Positions 8,764-16,813 of a stretch of DNA of 32,865 bases are shown here, piece by piece (the first letter of the stretch is position 1; every line of letters begins with the position of its first letter). The stretch comes from Cytophagales bacterium (GTDB lineage Bacteria; Bacteroidota; Bacteroidia; Cytophagales; Spirosomataceae), in NCBI GenBank assembly GCA_013298865.1, contig JAAFJL010000044.1:1-32865 (forward strand), written 5' to 3'. A model generated the notes under the pieces. That model was not told the origin of the DNA, ran no database searches, and was given only the letters and a program-made list of their open reading frames with translations. The position numbers and the translations under genes are program-made.

Positions 8764-9253
8764 TTTATTGTGGGGAATGTTTTTCATGGTTTGTCTTACT
8801 TTAACAAGCTGTTATACTTTTCGTGGTAATAGCCTTGACCCGAATTTGAAGACGATTCTTATTCAGAACTTTACTTTACAAACGGCTGGTTCTCCCCCAA
8901 ATTTGACCTTAGTTTTTAACGAAAAGCTAAAGGAATATTACCAAAGAAATACGTCATTGAAGATTGCTCAGTTAAATCCAGATTTGATGATGGAAGGTGC
9001 AATTACAGCGTATGAATTAGCTCCCCAAGCACCAACTTCTTCGGATAAAGCGGGAGTTAACCGTCTGTTAATCAAGGTGCAAGTAAAATTTACAAATAAT
9101 AAAAACGAAGAAAAAAACTTTGACGAAGAATTCTCTTTTTATAAAGATTTTGACCAAACTCAAACTTTAGCATCGGTTGAAAAAGAACTTTTTCCGAAAA
9201 TTTTAGACCAAATCGTCCTTGATATTTTTAACAAGACAACAGGGGAGTGGTAG
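8744..9253 (+). CDS. lptE: LptE family LPS-assembly lipoprotein
   Basis: 169 residues with a lipoprotein signal peptide (lipobox LTSC, Cys23) followed by YTFRGNSLDPNLKTILIQNF, the characteristic N-terminus of Bacteroidota LptE. The later run GAITAYELAPQAP and the C-terminal strand/helix pattern also fit. LptE plugs the LptD barrel and helps deliver lipopolysaccharide to the cell surface. The ATG overlaps the end of the sigma-54 regulator gene by 20 bp, so translation is probably coupled. No lptD is present in the window. Confidence 0.85.
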   Translation: MTLKKINLLWGMFFMVCLTLTSCYTFRGNSLDPNLKTILIQNFTLQTAGSPPNLTLVFNEKLKEYYQRNTSLKIAQLNPDLMMEGAITAYELAPQAPTSSDKAGVNRLLIKVQVKFTNNKNEEKNFDEEFSFYKDFDQTQTLASVEKELFPKILDQIVLDIFNKTTGEW

Positions 9254-9263
9254 GAGTTTTTTT

Positions 9264-9420
9264 TGTTCGATTTTAGTTGATTGATTTTCGGTTTTTGGTG
9301 TTAGATTTCAGAAATACGAACTACAATTAACGAAAATTAAGAACCGAACAACAAAAATCGAACAACGAAAATCGAGAACCTAACAACGAAACCCGAGCAA
9401 CGAAAACCGAGCAACGAAAA
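9264..9420. repeat. Degenerate tandem/inverted intergenic repeat (CGARCAACGAAAA units)
   Basis: From 9344 to 9420 there are about five head-to-tail copies of a 14-16 nt unit close to CCGAGCAACGAAAA (clear copies at 9358, 9391 and 9407). The upstream part 9264-9310 (GTTCGATTTTAG, TTTTCGGTTTTTGGTGTTAG) is roughly its reverse complement, so the RNA can form a long imperfect hairpin. The array ends three bases before the next ATG, so it forms the 5' leader of that gene. Confidence 0.65.
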
Positions 9421-9423
9421 AAC

Positions 9424-10140
9424 ATGAACAAAGAATCATTTTCATATCTAACTGCAAATCCTTCTGATATTTCTTTGAAGGATTTAATGGCTTTAGAAAA
9501 CCTTACCGAAGAGTTTTCGTATTGTCAGTTAGCTTATACGCTTGTTGCGAAAGCCTACCATACACAATACGCAGAAGAGTTGGCAAATGAAAAAATTCGT
9601 CAAGCTGCTGCCCATGCACTCAGTAGAAATGCTTTGCGAAAATTGATTCACAATCAGTTTGACAATCATGTTTCAATTACAAATGTGCCAAAATTTGAAT
9701 CGGAATATTTAACAAAATTGATTCGAGAAGAATCAAAAGATGTACCCCAAATTCAGGTATCTGACCAACACCCATTAGAATTTATTGATGATTCAAATAA
9801 GATTCTTGAAATGAATGATTCTAATTTATCTAACTCAGAATCAGATACTTATACTCAGAGTTCGACAAGTCAATGGGACATAATTAATACTTTTATCGAA
9901 AAAGACCCAGGCTTGATTCGTTCAACTAAGCAAAAAATTATGGAAACAGGCAAACAAGAAGATTTGTCGGGTTCAAGCGTAAGGTTGAGTAAAGGAATTG
10001 TGACAGAAAGTTTTGCCAAAATTCTGGTCATGCAAGGGCGAAACGACAAAGCAATAGAAGTTTATGAACAATTGAAGTTGAAATTTCCAGAAAAAAAGCC
10101 GTACTTTGCAGAAAAAATACAAGAATTGGCACAGTTTTAG
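9424..10140 (+). CDS. Conserved hypothetical protein with TPR-like C-terminus
   Basis: 238 residues, no signal peptide, so probably cytoplasmic. The C-terminal ~40 residues (ESFAKILVMQGRNDKAIEVYEQLKLKFPEKK) read as one tetratricopeptide-like helical hairpin with the A/G and P positions of TPRs. The N-terminus is helical (LKDLMALENLTEEFSYCQLAYTLVAKAY). The middle (about 120-165) is Ser/Asp/Asn-rich and probably disordered. It lies between lptE and secG, probably in the same operon, and may be an adaptor in envelope or export biology; this is inferred from context only. Confidence 0.75.
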   Translation: MNKESFSYLTANPSDISLKDLMALENLTEEFSYCQLAYTLVAKAYHTQYAEELANEKIRQAAAHALSRNALRKLIHNQFDNHVSITNVPKFESEYLTKLIREESKDVPQIQVSDQHPLEFIDDSNKILEMNDSNLSNSESDTYTQSSTSQWDIINTFIEKDPGLIRSTKQKIMETGKQEDLSGSSVRLSKGIVTESFAKILVMQGRNDKAIEVYEQLKLKFPEKKPYFAEKIQELAQF

Positions 10141-10196
10141 GCGTTTTTGTATAAACAACATTAAATTAATTAGAAAATCATAAAATCAATTTAGAT

Positions 10197-10553
10197 ATGT
10201 TCAGTGCAACAATTACAATCATCCTTATTCTTTGTGTACTTCTTGTGATAGTGGTATTAATTCAAAACCCAAAAGGTGGTGGAATCTCTGGAGAATTTGG
10301 TTCATCTGGAGCAACCAAAATGTTTGGTGTTCAAAAAACTGGTGATATTTTAGAGCAACTTTCATGGGGTTTTGCAATCGGTATTATCGTGCTTATTATG
10401 GCATCAGGTTTCTTTATTGGAACTGGAAGTAGTGGTGCTGAGTCAGTTAATGTTGACAAAGCTGCTACAAAACCAAGCACACAGCAAGCTGCTCCTGTTC
10501 AAGCACCAGGAGGAGGAACACCAACTACCGCAACACCAGCTCCAGCAAAGTAA
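10197..10553 (+). CDS. secG: Preprotein translocase subunit SecG
   Basis: 118 residues. Two transmembrane helices (ITIILILCVLLVIVVLI and FAIGIIVLIMASGFFIG) flank the conserved SecG loop QNPKGGGISGEFGSSGATKMFG. The C-terminal ~35 residues are an Ala/Pro/Thr-rich tail, common in Bacteroidota SecG. SecG stabilises SecYE during SecA-driven export. The gene ends an apparent operon and is followed 20 bp later by a hairpin terminator. Confidence 0.93.
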   Translation: MFSATITIILILCVLLVIVVLIQNPKGGGISGEFGSSGATKMFGVQKTGDILEQLSWGFAIGIIVLIMASGFFIGTGSSGAESVNVDKAATKPSTQQAAPVQAPGGGTPTTATPAPAK

Positions 10554-10574
10554 TTTTTAGGAAAAGATATTTGA

Positions 10575-10605
10575 AAAGGGATTCCGAAAGGTTTCCCTTT
10601 TTTCG
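10575..10605 (+). terminator. Intrinsic terminator after secG
   Basis: Arms AAAGGGATTCC (10575-10585) and GGTTTCCCTTT (10590-10600) pair with one mismatch around a GAAA loop, followed by a T-rich run. It lies 22 bp after the secG stop. Confidence 0.7.
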
Positions 10606-10615
10606 TTTTAGACAT

Positions 10616-10804
10616 TGGAGCTGTTTAAACTTTCTCTTTTGCCTGAAACTAAGTCTTTTTAAATCAGGCATCTCAAAATTTTCTCAATGTAGCTCTGCTA
10701 TATTTGCTCCACAATGGGTCAAAATTTTATGATACCTGATTCAAAAAGTCGAGTGCGACTCCAAACATAGTTTCAAATCAAGACAGAAAGTTTAAACAGC
10801 TCCA
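10616..10804. mobile_element. 189-bp MITE-like element with 20-bp perfect terminal inverted repeats
   Basis: TGGAGCTGTTTAAACTTTCT (10616-10635) is repeated as an exact reverse complement at 10785-10804. Further inside, 10640-10690 and 10712-10780 also pair imperfectly (matching CTTTTTNAATCAGG and AAAATTTT blocks), so the element is one long interrupted palindrome. It has no ORF and no clear target-site duplication. It sits between the secG terminator and the groES regulatory region. Confidence 0.7.
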
Positions 10805-10885
10805 CTCAAAAAGTTATTGTCCTGCCAAAGTTTTCTCTTCATTTTTTAATACGGGCAAAAAGCACGACCTTTGCAGTCCCAAAAA

Positions 10886-10904
10886 TCTGACAAATTGGGT
10901 CAGA
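10886..10904. promoter_or_regulatory. Inverted repeat upstream of groES (possible regulator site)
   Basis: TCTGAC-N7-GTCAGA is a perfect 6-bp inverted repeat about 135 bp before the groES start and ~75 bp upstream of the sigma-54-like promoter. That is a plausible distance for an enhancer-binding protein or a heat-shock repressor. The sequence between 10805 and 10977 contains no gene that I can see. Confidence 0.4.
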
Positions 10905-10977
10905 CAAAATCGGTAAAAATTTCTTGTTTTACTGCTAAAAATGCAGATTTAGGAAAAAATGTCAGTCTTATGTCTAA

Positions 10978-10993
10978 TGGCATAGAAACTGTT
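10978..10993 (+). promoter_or_regulatory. Sigma-54-like -24/-12 promoter for groESL
   Basis: TGGCAT-N6-CTGTTC aligns with the -24/-12 consensus TGGCAC-N5-TTGCW: the GG and the downstream G are spaced correctly, although the consensus C at -12 is T. It ends 44 bp before the groES ATG. A housekeeping-type element (ACCTTTGCAGTCCC near 10867-10880) is an alternative promoter. Confidence 0.4.
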
Positions 10994-11037
10994 CAAACTA
11001 AAGAAAAAATTTAACCTTATCAATTCAATAAAGAATC

Positions 11038-11316
11038 ATGTCAAAAGTTAGTATCAAACCATTAGCAGACAGAGTTTTGGTAGAACCTGCTGCCGCAGAA
11101 GAAAAAACTGCATTTGGAATTATCATTCCTGACACCGCCAAAGAAAAGCCACAAAAAGGAACTGTTGTTGCGGTTGGTGCTGGTAAAAAAGATGAGCCAA
11201 TGACTGTAAAAGTAGGCGATACGGTATTGTACGGTAAGTATTCAGGAACTGAAATCGCAGTTGAAGGCAAAGATTATTTAATCATGCGTGAAGCCGATAT
11301 TTTTGCAGTTCTTTAA
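11038..11316 (+). CDS. groES: Co-chaperonin GroES
   Basis: 92 residues, the usual length. It starts [46 protein letters not shown], containing the mobile-loop hydrophobic triplet (GIIIPD) that docks on GroEL, and ends in the conserved strand [15 protein letters not shown]. The heptameric lid closes the GroEL chamber in the cytoplasm. It is followed 69 bp later by groEL in the same orientation, with no terminator between them. Upstream elements suggest separate regulation from secG. Confidence 0.96.
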   Translation: MSKVSIKPLADRVLVEPAAAEEKTAFGIIIPDTAKEKPQKGTVVAVGAGKKDEPMTVKVGDTVLYGKYSGTEIAVEGKDYLIMREADIFAVL

Positions 11317-11385
11317 TCTTTTTCAGTTTTCAGAAATCAAAAACTGGTTGTTTAACATTACTCAATTCAAAAAATAATAACAAAA

Positions 11386-13014
11386 ATGGCAAAAGAATTA
11401 TTCTTCGACTCAGAAGCACGTGAGAAAATGAAGAGAGGGGTTGATACCCTTGCAAATGCTGTAAAAGTAACTTTAGGACCTAAAGGTCGTAATGTAATTA
11501 TTGATAAAAAATTTGGTTCTCCTACCATTACTAAAGATGGTGTTTCTGTTGCAAAAGAAATTGAATTAGAAGATGCAGTAGAGAACATGGGAGCTCAATT
11601 AGTAAAAGAAGTAGCTTCAAAAACTGCTGACCAAGCTGGAGACGGTACAACTACTGCAACAGTTTTGGCACAGGCTATTTATACAATTGGTTCTAAAAAC
11701 GTTGCTGCTGGTGCAAATCCGATGGATTTGAAACGTGGTATCGAAAAAGCTGTTGTGAAAGTGGTAGAAAACCTTCGCCAACAAGCTAAGCCAATCGAAA
11801 CTTCTCACGAAATCGCTCAGGTAGCAACAGTTTCTGCAAATAATGATTCAGAAATTGGTCAGATGATTGCCAATGCAATGGAAAAAGTTGGTCGTGAAGG
11901 TGTAATTACTGTCGAAGAAGCTCGTGGTACTGAAACAGAAGTAAAAACTGTAGAAGGTATGCAGTTTGACCGTGGATATTTGTCTCCATATTTCGTGACA
12001 AATCCTGAGAAAATGGAAGTTGAATTAGACCGTCCATTTATCTTGATTTCAGAGAAGAAGGTTTCTTCAATGAAAGAATTATTACCAGTTTTGGAAGGTG
12101 TTGCACAAACAGGTCGTCCGTTGTTGATTATCTCTGAGGATGTTGACGGAGAGGCATTGGCAACATTGGTTGTAAACAAAATTCGTGGTGCATTGAAAGT
12201 TGCAGCTGTAAAAGCTCCAGGTTTTGGTGACCGCCGTAAGGCAATGTTGGAAGACATCGCTATTTTAACTGGTGGAACTGTAATTGCAGAAGAGCGTGGT
12301 TTCAAATTAGAAAACGCTACAATTGAATATTTAGGACAAGCAGAAAAAATTGTAATCGACAAAGACAATACAACTATCGTAAACGGAGTTGGTTCAAGCG
12401 AAGATATTTTGGCTCGTGTTAATCAAATCAAAAGTCAAATGGAAGTAACAACTTCTGATTATGACCGTGAGAAATTACAAGAGCGTTTGGCTAAATTATC
12501 TGGTGGAGTTGCGATTTTATACATCGGTGCTGCCACAGAAATTGAAATGAAAGAAAAGAAAGATCGTGTTGACGATGCTCTTCATGCTACACGTGCCGCC
12601 GTAGAAGAAGGCGTTGTTGCTGGTGGTGGAGTTGCGTTTATTCGTGCAATCAAAGCATTAGACGGCTTGAAAGGCGAGAACGAAGACCAAACAACTGGTA
12701 TCAATATCATTCGTCAAGCAATTGAAGCTCCATTGAGAACAATTGTTTCAAATGCTGGTGGCGAAAGCTCAGTAGTTGTAAATGCAGTAAAAGCAGGCGA
12801 AGGTGACTTCGGTTACAATGCTCGTGAAGATAAATACGAAAATATGTTAGCTGCGGGTATTATTGATCCAACTAAGGTAACTCGTTTGGCATTAGAAAAC
12901 GCTGCATCAATCGCAGGTTTATTATTGACAACCGAATGCGTTATTGCTGACAAACCAGCTCAGGCAGAAGCTCCACACTCACACGGTGGCGGCGGAATGG
13001 GCGGAATGATGTAA
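11386..13014 (+). CDS. groEL: Chaperonin GroEL (Hsp60)
   Basis: 542 residues, full length. Conserved blocks include the ATP-binding [19 protein letters not shown], the catalytic region [37 protein letters not shown], the equatorial [16 protein letters not shown], and the C-terminal GGGGMGGMM tail inside the chamber. With GroES it folds cytoplasmic proteins in an ATP-driven cycle. Codon choice is strongly regular, as expected for a highly expressed gene. Confidence 0.97.
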   Translation: MAKELFFDSEAREKMKRGVDTLANAVKVTLGPKGRNVIIDKKFGSPTITKDGVSVAKEIELEDAVENMGAQLVKEVASKTADQAGDGTTTATVLAQAIYTIGSKNVAAGANPMDLKRGIEKAVVKVVENLRQQAKPIETSHEIAQVATVSANNDSEIGQMIANAMEKVGREGVITVEEARGTETEVKTVEGMQFDRGYLSPYFVTNPEKMEVELDRPFILISEKKVSSMKELLPVLEGVAQTGRPLLIISEDVDGEALATLVVNKIRGALKVAAVKAPGFGDRRKAMLEDIAILTGGTVIAEERGFKLENATIEYLGQAEKIVIDKDNTTIVNGVGSSEDILARVNQIKSQMEVTTSDYDREKLQERLAKLSGGVAILYIGAATEIEMKEKKDRVDDALHATRAAVEEGVVAGGGVAFIRAIKALDGLKGENEDQTTGINIIRQAIEAPLRTIVSNAGGESSVVVNAVKAGEGDFGYNAREDKYENMLAAGIIDPTKVTRLALENAASIAGLLLTTECVIADKPAQAEAPHSHGGGGMGGMM

Positions 13015-13033
13015 TATTTCGTAAAAAAAGAAT

Positions 13034-13077
13034 AAACAAAAACCCCTCCAAGTTAATTCTCAGAGGGGTTTTTGTTT
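13034..13077. terminator. Strong bidirectional terminator after groEL
   Basis: Two perfectly complementary 15-nt arms (13034-13048 and 13063-13077, core ACCCCTC/GAGGGGT) around a 14-nt loop, with A and T runs on the outer sides. It lies 20 bp after groEL and could also stop the convergent metalloprotease transcript. Confidence 0.9.
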
Positions 13078-13107
13078 GTAAATCTATTTTAAAAATATTT
13101 AATCAAG

Positions 13108-13290
13108 AATACAGAATAAGGAATTCAGAATAGAGAAGGAAGATTTTGGAATCACTTCTAAATGCTACATTCTTTGGTCTAAATTCTGACTTATTTTTGG
13201 CTGTGTTGCCAAATCGTATATTGCGTTTTTTCATTCCAGAAGACTTACATTCTTCATTTTTCCTTTTCTCCTGTCTCCCGTATTCTGTTA
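13108..13290. repeat. Imperfect inverted repeat between groEL and the metalloprotease
   Basis: ACAGAATAAGGAATTCAG near 13110-13128 is partly mirrored by TCTCCCGTATTCTGTTATTCC near 13273-13293, with further weak pairing inside (AGAGAAGGAA against TTCCTTTTCTCC). It resembles the degenerate palindromes found elsewhere in the window and just reaches the stop codon of the metalloprotease gene. No believable gene lies in this 270-bp gap. Confidence 0.4.
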
Positions 13291-15717
13291 TTCCTCATCA
13301 TCACAACCAATTGGGGCTCCAGGCGGTAATTCTTTGTGGATTGTAATTTTTGCTGCTGACGGAGTTTTCATTCTGTCAATGGCATAATCCAAATGAGCCA
13401 GATAATCAGAATCTTTGGCTGTTTTTTTAGCTTCTTCCATAAAAGATTTTAGTTCTTTTAAAACTTTGCCAACAACTGCTCTTACTTGGTAATTACTTGA
13501 TTCATTGATACTTAGTGCTAATAAATGAGTTAAAACAACTTGTTCTGTTTGTAACTGAACCTGTCGAGAAAGTCCTTGGTTTCGAGATGATTTCCAGGTT
13601 TGTTGAACAATTTTATTTACTATTTCTTCAAAACCTAACCCACCATTTCTTGCTTCGTACTCTATCATTCGTGATGCTCTTTCTGGGTGAATCAAAAATT
13701 GCAAAGGAAAATCAGCAGCTGCTTCGGCAGACGAAAGTGGGTCGAAAGCCAAGCCTGTTCTTTTTCTAAATAACTCTCTTGAAGAAGAATACCCAGAAGG
13801 TCTTGGTGGAATAAGTTTTATGATATTTTCTGGCAACGTCAAAACTTCAGGAGATAGGCATTTCAAAACTTCATCCAATGCCTTCATTTGTGTTTCTTTA
13901 CTGACTGCTAAAGTTGGAATTTGCCCGTCTCCACGAACCGCAAATCGGTAATCTAAAGAACCAATTATTTTTGCGGCAGCTTCAACTTGGTAACGATGAA
14001 GGTTGTAAATTGGTACTAAAGCATCTTCTAAAAATGCCATTGGAACGCCCTCCTTGATTGATTTTTCCCCAAAATTCTTTAAAGCTAATTCTCTCACATT
14101 CAATACATTACGAAGATTTTCAGTTGGATTTTGTCCATTATCCCAAAGATGAGCAATCGGGCTTGAACTACCAGAAGGGCGAGCGTCTTGGTCTGTCAGG
14201 TAAAGCAAACCTTGTTTTTGAGCTTTAGATAATATCTTGTTTAATTCCGATTTTTCATCCGTTCCCTTCGGGAAATCTTGGTAGCCAAAAGCAATTGAAA
14301 CTTTATCCCAATCTCCAATACCCACGGCATAAGCATCAGATAAATCAATTTCTCCTTTACTATTTAATTTCAAACTTGGATGAGGATAATCCATCACAGA
14401 AGCCCTATTGTTGATACTGGCAGTATAATTATGTTGCAAACCAAGCGTATGACCAACTTCATGGGCAGCCAATTGTTTTAGCCTTTCTAAAGCCATTTTT
14501 AGCATCGGGTCATTGGATGGGTCTAATTTTTTCCCATTTTCAAAAGGAGAAAGTAAACCTTGGGCAATCAAATAATCTTGCCTGACCCGTAACGAACCCA
14601 AAGACACGTGACCTTTAATGATTTCACCAGTTCTTGGGTCAGTAACAGAATTCCCGTACGACCACCCTCGTGTAGAACGATGCACCCAATTGATAACATT
14701 ATAACGGCAATCCATTGGGTCGGCATCATCTGGAAGGATTTTAACTTGGAACGCATTTTTATAGCCAGCCGCCTCAAAAGCCTGATTCCACCAAGATGCC
14801 CCTTCTAACAAAGCTGAACGAATGGGTTCTGGAGTTCCATTGTCCAAATAGTAAATGATTGGCTTCACAGCCTCAGAAACTTTGAGATTTGGGTCTTTCT
14901 TCTTTAAACGATGACGGACAGTAAAATACTTTTCAATCGGCTCATAAACTGGCGTTGAATAATCAAAATAGCTGATTGGATAATAACTTGAGCGAGCATC
15001 GAAATCTCTCTTTTGGTACTCATTATCAGGGAGTTGTACAAAACTTTGGTGAAGCCTTAGCGTAAGTGCTTCTGTACTTGGTGTAACCGATTGAACAAAG
15101 TTTCCTGCATCATTTCCGCCAGTAAAAGTCTGAGTGATTTCAAATTCTGAGTTGAAGGGAAAGTTTTTTGTTCTGGGTAAATACATTGCAGAACGAGATT
15201 TTTCTAAAGAATAACTGCCTTGTTTCATGCTCTTAATTCGTTCAGTAACATTCATGGCATCACGCATTAAAAAATCAGTGGCATCAACCAAAAATCTTCC
15301 GTTTTCCTCTGCTTCGGTAGTAAATCCCCAAAGGTTTGATGCTGCAAAAGATTGTTCAACGGCTTTTCTTTCGTTGGAGTCTGTCGATAAAGCCCTGAAT
15401 TTTTGATTAGGCTGAACCAATAAAATTTTTCTCCCAACTTTTGAAAAATAAACCAATTTTTCATCACCTAAAAGCCCACGGTCAAGCCCAATATCATTTG
15501 AACCCAAACCTCCTGGTAACGAAACAAGATAAAGCATTTCTTGGTCGAATTTTGTGATTTCGAGGTAAATTTTACCCTGATTTTCGTCCCACCAGTAATT
15601 CAAAAAACCTTCATATTTTTTCATTTGGGAAGTTTTTTCAGAAATAGAAGGAAGTTTTTGGGCAAAAGAAAAGTTTGCAATGAAACTTAATAAAATTAAA
15701 AAGAAGAGTTTTTTCAT
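13288..15717 (-). CDS. Secreted zinc-dependent metalloprotease (metzincin, DUF5117/DUF4953 type)
   Basis: 809 residues with a signal peptide MKKLFFLILLSFIANFSFAQ. The catalytic metzincin motif is HEVGHTLGLQH: His419, Glu420, His423 and His429. It is followed by a Met-turn SVMDYPHP. The region before it (roughly 50-250) resembles DUF5117 and the part around and after it DUF4953, the two-domain layout known in large secreted Bacteroidota metalloproteases. Substrate and biological role are not established for the family. It is transcribed toward groEL and ends near the groEL terminator, and is divergent from the EamA transporter gene. Confidence 0.88.
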   Translation of the reverse strand: MKKLFFLILLSFIANFSFAQKLPSISEKTSQMKKYEGFLNYWWDENQGKIYLEITKFDQEMLYLVSLPGGLGSNDIGLDRGLLGDEKLVYFSKVGRKILLVQPNQKFRALSTDSNERKAVEQSFAASNLWGFTTEAEENGRFLVDATDFLMRDAMNVTERIKSMKQGSYSLEKSRSAMYLPRTKNFPFNSEFEITQTFTGGNDAGNFVQSVTPSTEALTLRLHQSFVQLPDNEYQKRDFDARSSYYPISYFDYSTPVYEPIEKYFTVRHRLKKKDPNLKVSEAVKPIIYYLDNGTPEPIRSALLEGASWWNQAFEAAGYKNAFQVKILPDDADPMDCRYNVINWVHRSTRGWSYGNSVTDPRTGEIIKGHVSLGSLRVRQDYLIAQGLLSPFENGKKLDPSNDPMLKMALERLKQLAAHEVGHTLGLQHNYTASINNRASVMDYPHPSLKLNSKGEIDLSDAYAVGIGDWDKVSIAFGYQDFPKGTDEKSELNKILSKAQKQGLLYLTDQDARPSGSSSPIAHLWDNGQNPTENLRNVLNVRELALKNFGEKSIKEGVPMAFLEDALVPIYNLHRYQVEAAAKIIGSLDYRFAVRGDGQIPTLAVSKETQMKALDEVLKCLSPEVLTLPENIIKLIPPRPSGYSSSRELFRKRTGLAFDPLSSAEAAADFPLQFLIHPERASRMIEYEARNGGLGFEEIVNKIVQQTWKSSRNQGLSRQVQLQTEQVVLTHLLALSINESSNYQVRAVVGKVLKELKSFMEEAKKTAKDSDYLAHLDYAIDRMKTPSAAKITIHKELPPGAPIGCDDEE

Positions 15718-15815
15718 GAATTGATGAGTTTTGAAATGGATGACGATTTATCAAACCGCCGATTAGTGAGTTTAATATTTAAAACCATTTTTGCAAAATT
15801 TTAAGGTTTTTCAGA

Positions 15816-15832
15816 ACGATTTGACAAATCGT
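15816..15832. promoter_or_regulatory. Short inverted repeat in the divergent promoter region
   Basis: ACGATTT-GAC-AAATCGT, a perfect 7-bp inverted repeat with 3-bp spacer, lies between the divergent metalloprotease and transporter genes, 57 bp before the transporter ATG. It could be an operator; there is no further support. Confidence 0.3.
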
Positions 15833-15889
15833 GGTACAAGTTTAGGGTTTTCCTTCCAAAATTTACAAAATTTCCCCAACTTCGTGTAT

Positions 15890-16813
15890 ATGAATGAGAA
15901 AAAACAAAATTTAAAAATTTGGGCGGGACTTTGGACACTCTATTTGGTTTGGGGTTCAACGTTTTTGGGAGTAAGAATTGTTGTAGAAAGCGTACCTTCG
16001 ATGATTGTTTCGGGTTTTAGAAATATCATAGCAGGAACTATTATGATAGCTTTAACTTTCGCTACTAAAAAATATCAAAAACCTACAAAAGATTATTTAA
16101 GAGTAACAACGATTTCGGGTTTTTTAATGCTTACGATGGGCAACGGATTTCTGGCAGTGGCAGCACAATGGATACCGTCAAGTTTTTCGGCTTTGTTCGG
16201 GGCAATGGGACCCGTGATGTTAGTAGTTTTGCTATGGATAATGAATCATGAAAAACCCCAAAAAATTGTAATTTTAGGTGCATTCTTGGGAATTATTGGG
16301 GTTGCAATTTTAATGAGTCAGAAAAAATTAGCTTTACATGGTTCTGAACAAAATTATTTTTGGGGAGTATTCTTCCTTTTTTTAGGTATTTTAGGTTGGA
16401 ACTTGGGCGTAGTTTGGTTAAAAAAACAAGAGATAAATCATTTTTCTTCTATGCAAACTTCTGGTTTTCAGATGTTTATAGGTGGGGCATTTGCAACTAT
16501 CATTTCTTTTTTCTTAGGAGATTTCAAGAACTTTCATCCATCTAACATTCCGACGGCAACGTATTTTTGGTCAGCCTATTTAATAATTATAGGTTCAATT
16601 GTAGCGTTTTTAGTATTTTCTTGGCTCTCAAAAGTAACCGAACCAACGCTTATCGCCACATATACCTACGTAAATCCGATGGTTGCAATGCTCTTAGGCT
16701 GGTTATTTGCTGGCGAAAGGTTAAGTACAATGATGCTTGTGGCTGGAATATTTATCATTTCAGCAGTAATTTTAATCTCAACTTCAAAAAAAACTTCACA
16801 AAATGAATCGTAA
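15890..16813 (+). CDS. EamA-family (DMT superfamily) transporter
   Basis: 307 residues from ATG 15890. The frame is open back to 15791, but the extra residues are low-complexity. The N-terminus WAGLWTLYLVWGSTFLGVRI is the hallmark of EamA repeats. About ten hydrophobic helices follow as two EamA halves, the second near WNLGVVWLKKQE and ending at ATYTYVNPMVAMLLGWLFAGERL. Family members export amino acids or other metabolites, or act on nucleotide-sugars; the substrate is unknown. The stop overlaps the next gene by 11 bp. Confidence 0.88.
   Translation: MNEKKQNLKIWAGLWTLYLVWGSTFLGVRIVVESVPSMIVSGFRNIIAGTIMIALTFATKKYQKPTKDYLRVTTISGFLMLTMGNGFLAVAAQWIPSSFSALFGAMGPVMLVVLLWIMNHEKPQKIVILGAFLGIIGVAILMSQKKLALHGSEQNYFWGVFFLFLGILGWNLGVVWLKKQEINHFSSMQTSGFQMFIGGAFATIISFFLGDFKNFHPSNIPTATYFWSAYLIIIGSIVAFLVFSWLSKVTEPTLIATYTYVNPMVAMLLGWLFAGERLSTMMLVAGIFIISAVILISTSKKTSQNES

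Noticed and set aside
9344..9420. Possible CRISPR-like array
   Set aside because: The units are contiguous and degenerate, with no unique spacers and no cas genes nearby; it is a tandem repeat.
10805..11037. Possible small RNA or tRNA gene before groES
   Set aside because: No tRNA-like arms or strong stem with a T-run were found; only the 6-bp inverted repeat and promoter-like elements can be supported.
13146..13346. 66-residue plus-strand frame after groEL
   Set aside because: It lies in a degenerate inverted repeat and overlaps the end of the metalloprotease gene; the composition (Phe/Leu/Ser-rich) is not convincing.
15791..15889. N-terminal extension of the EamA transporter
   Set aside because: The extra residues are Asn/Phe/Gln low-complexity and the transporter hallmark begins soon after ATG 15890.
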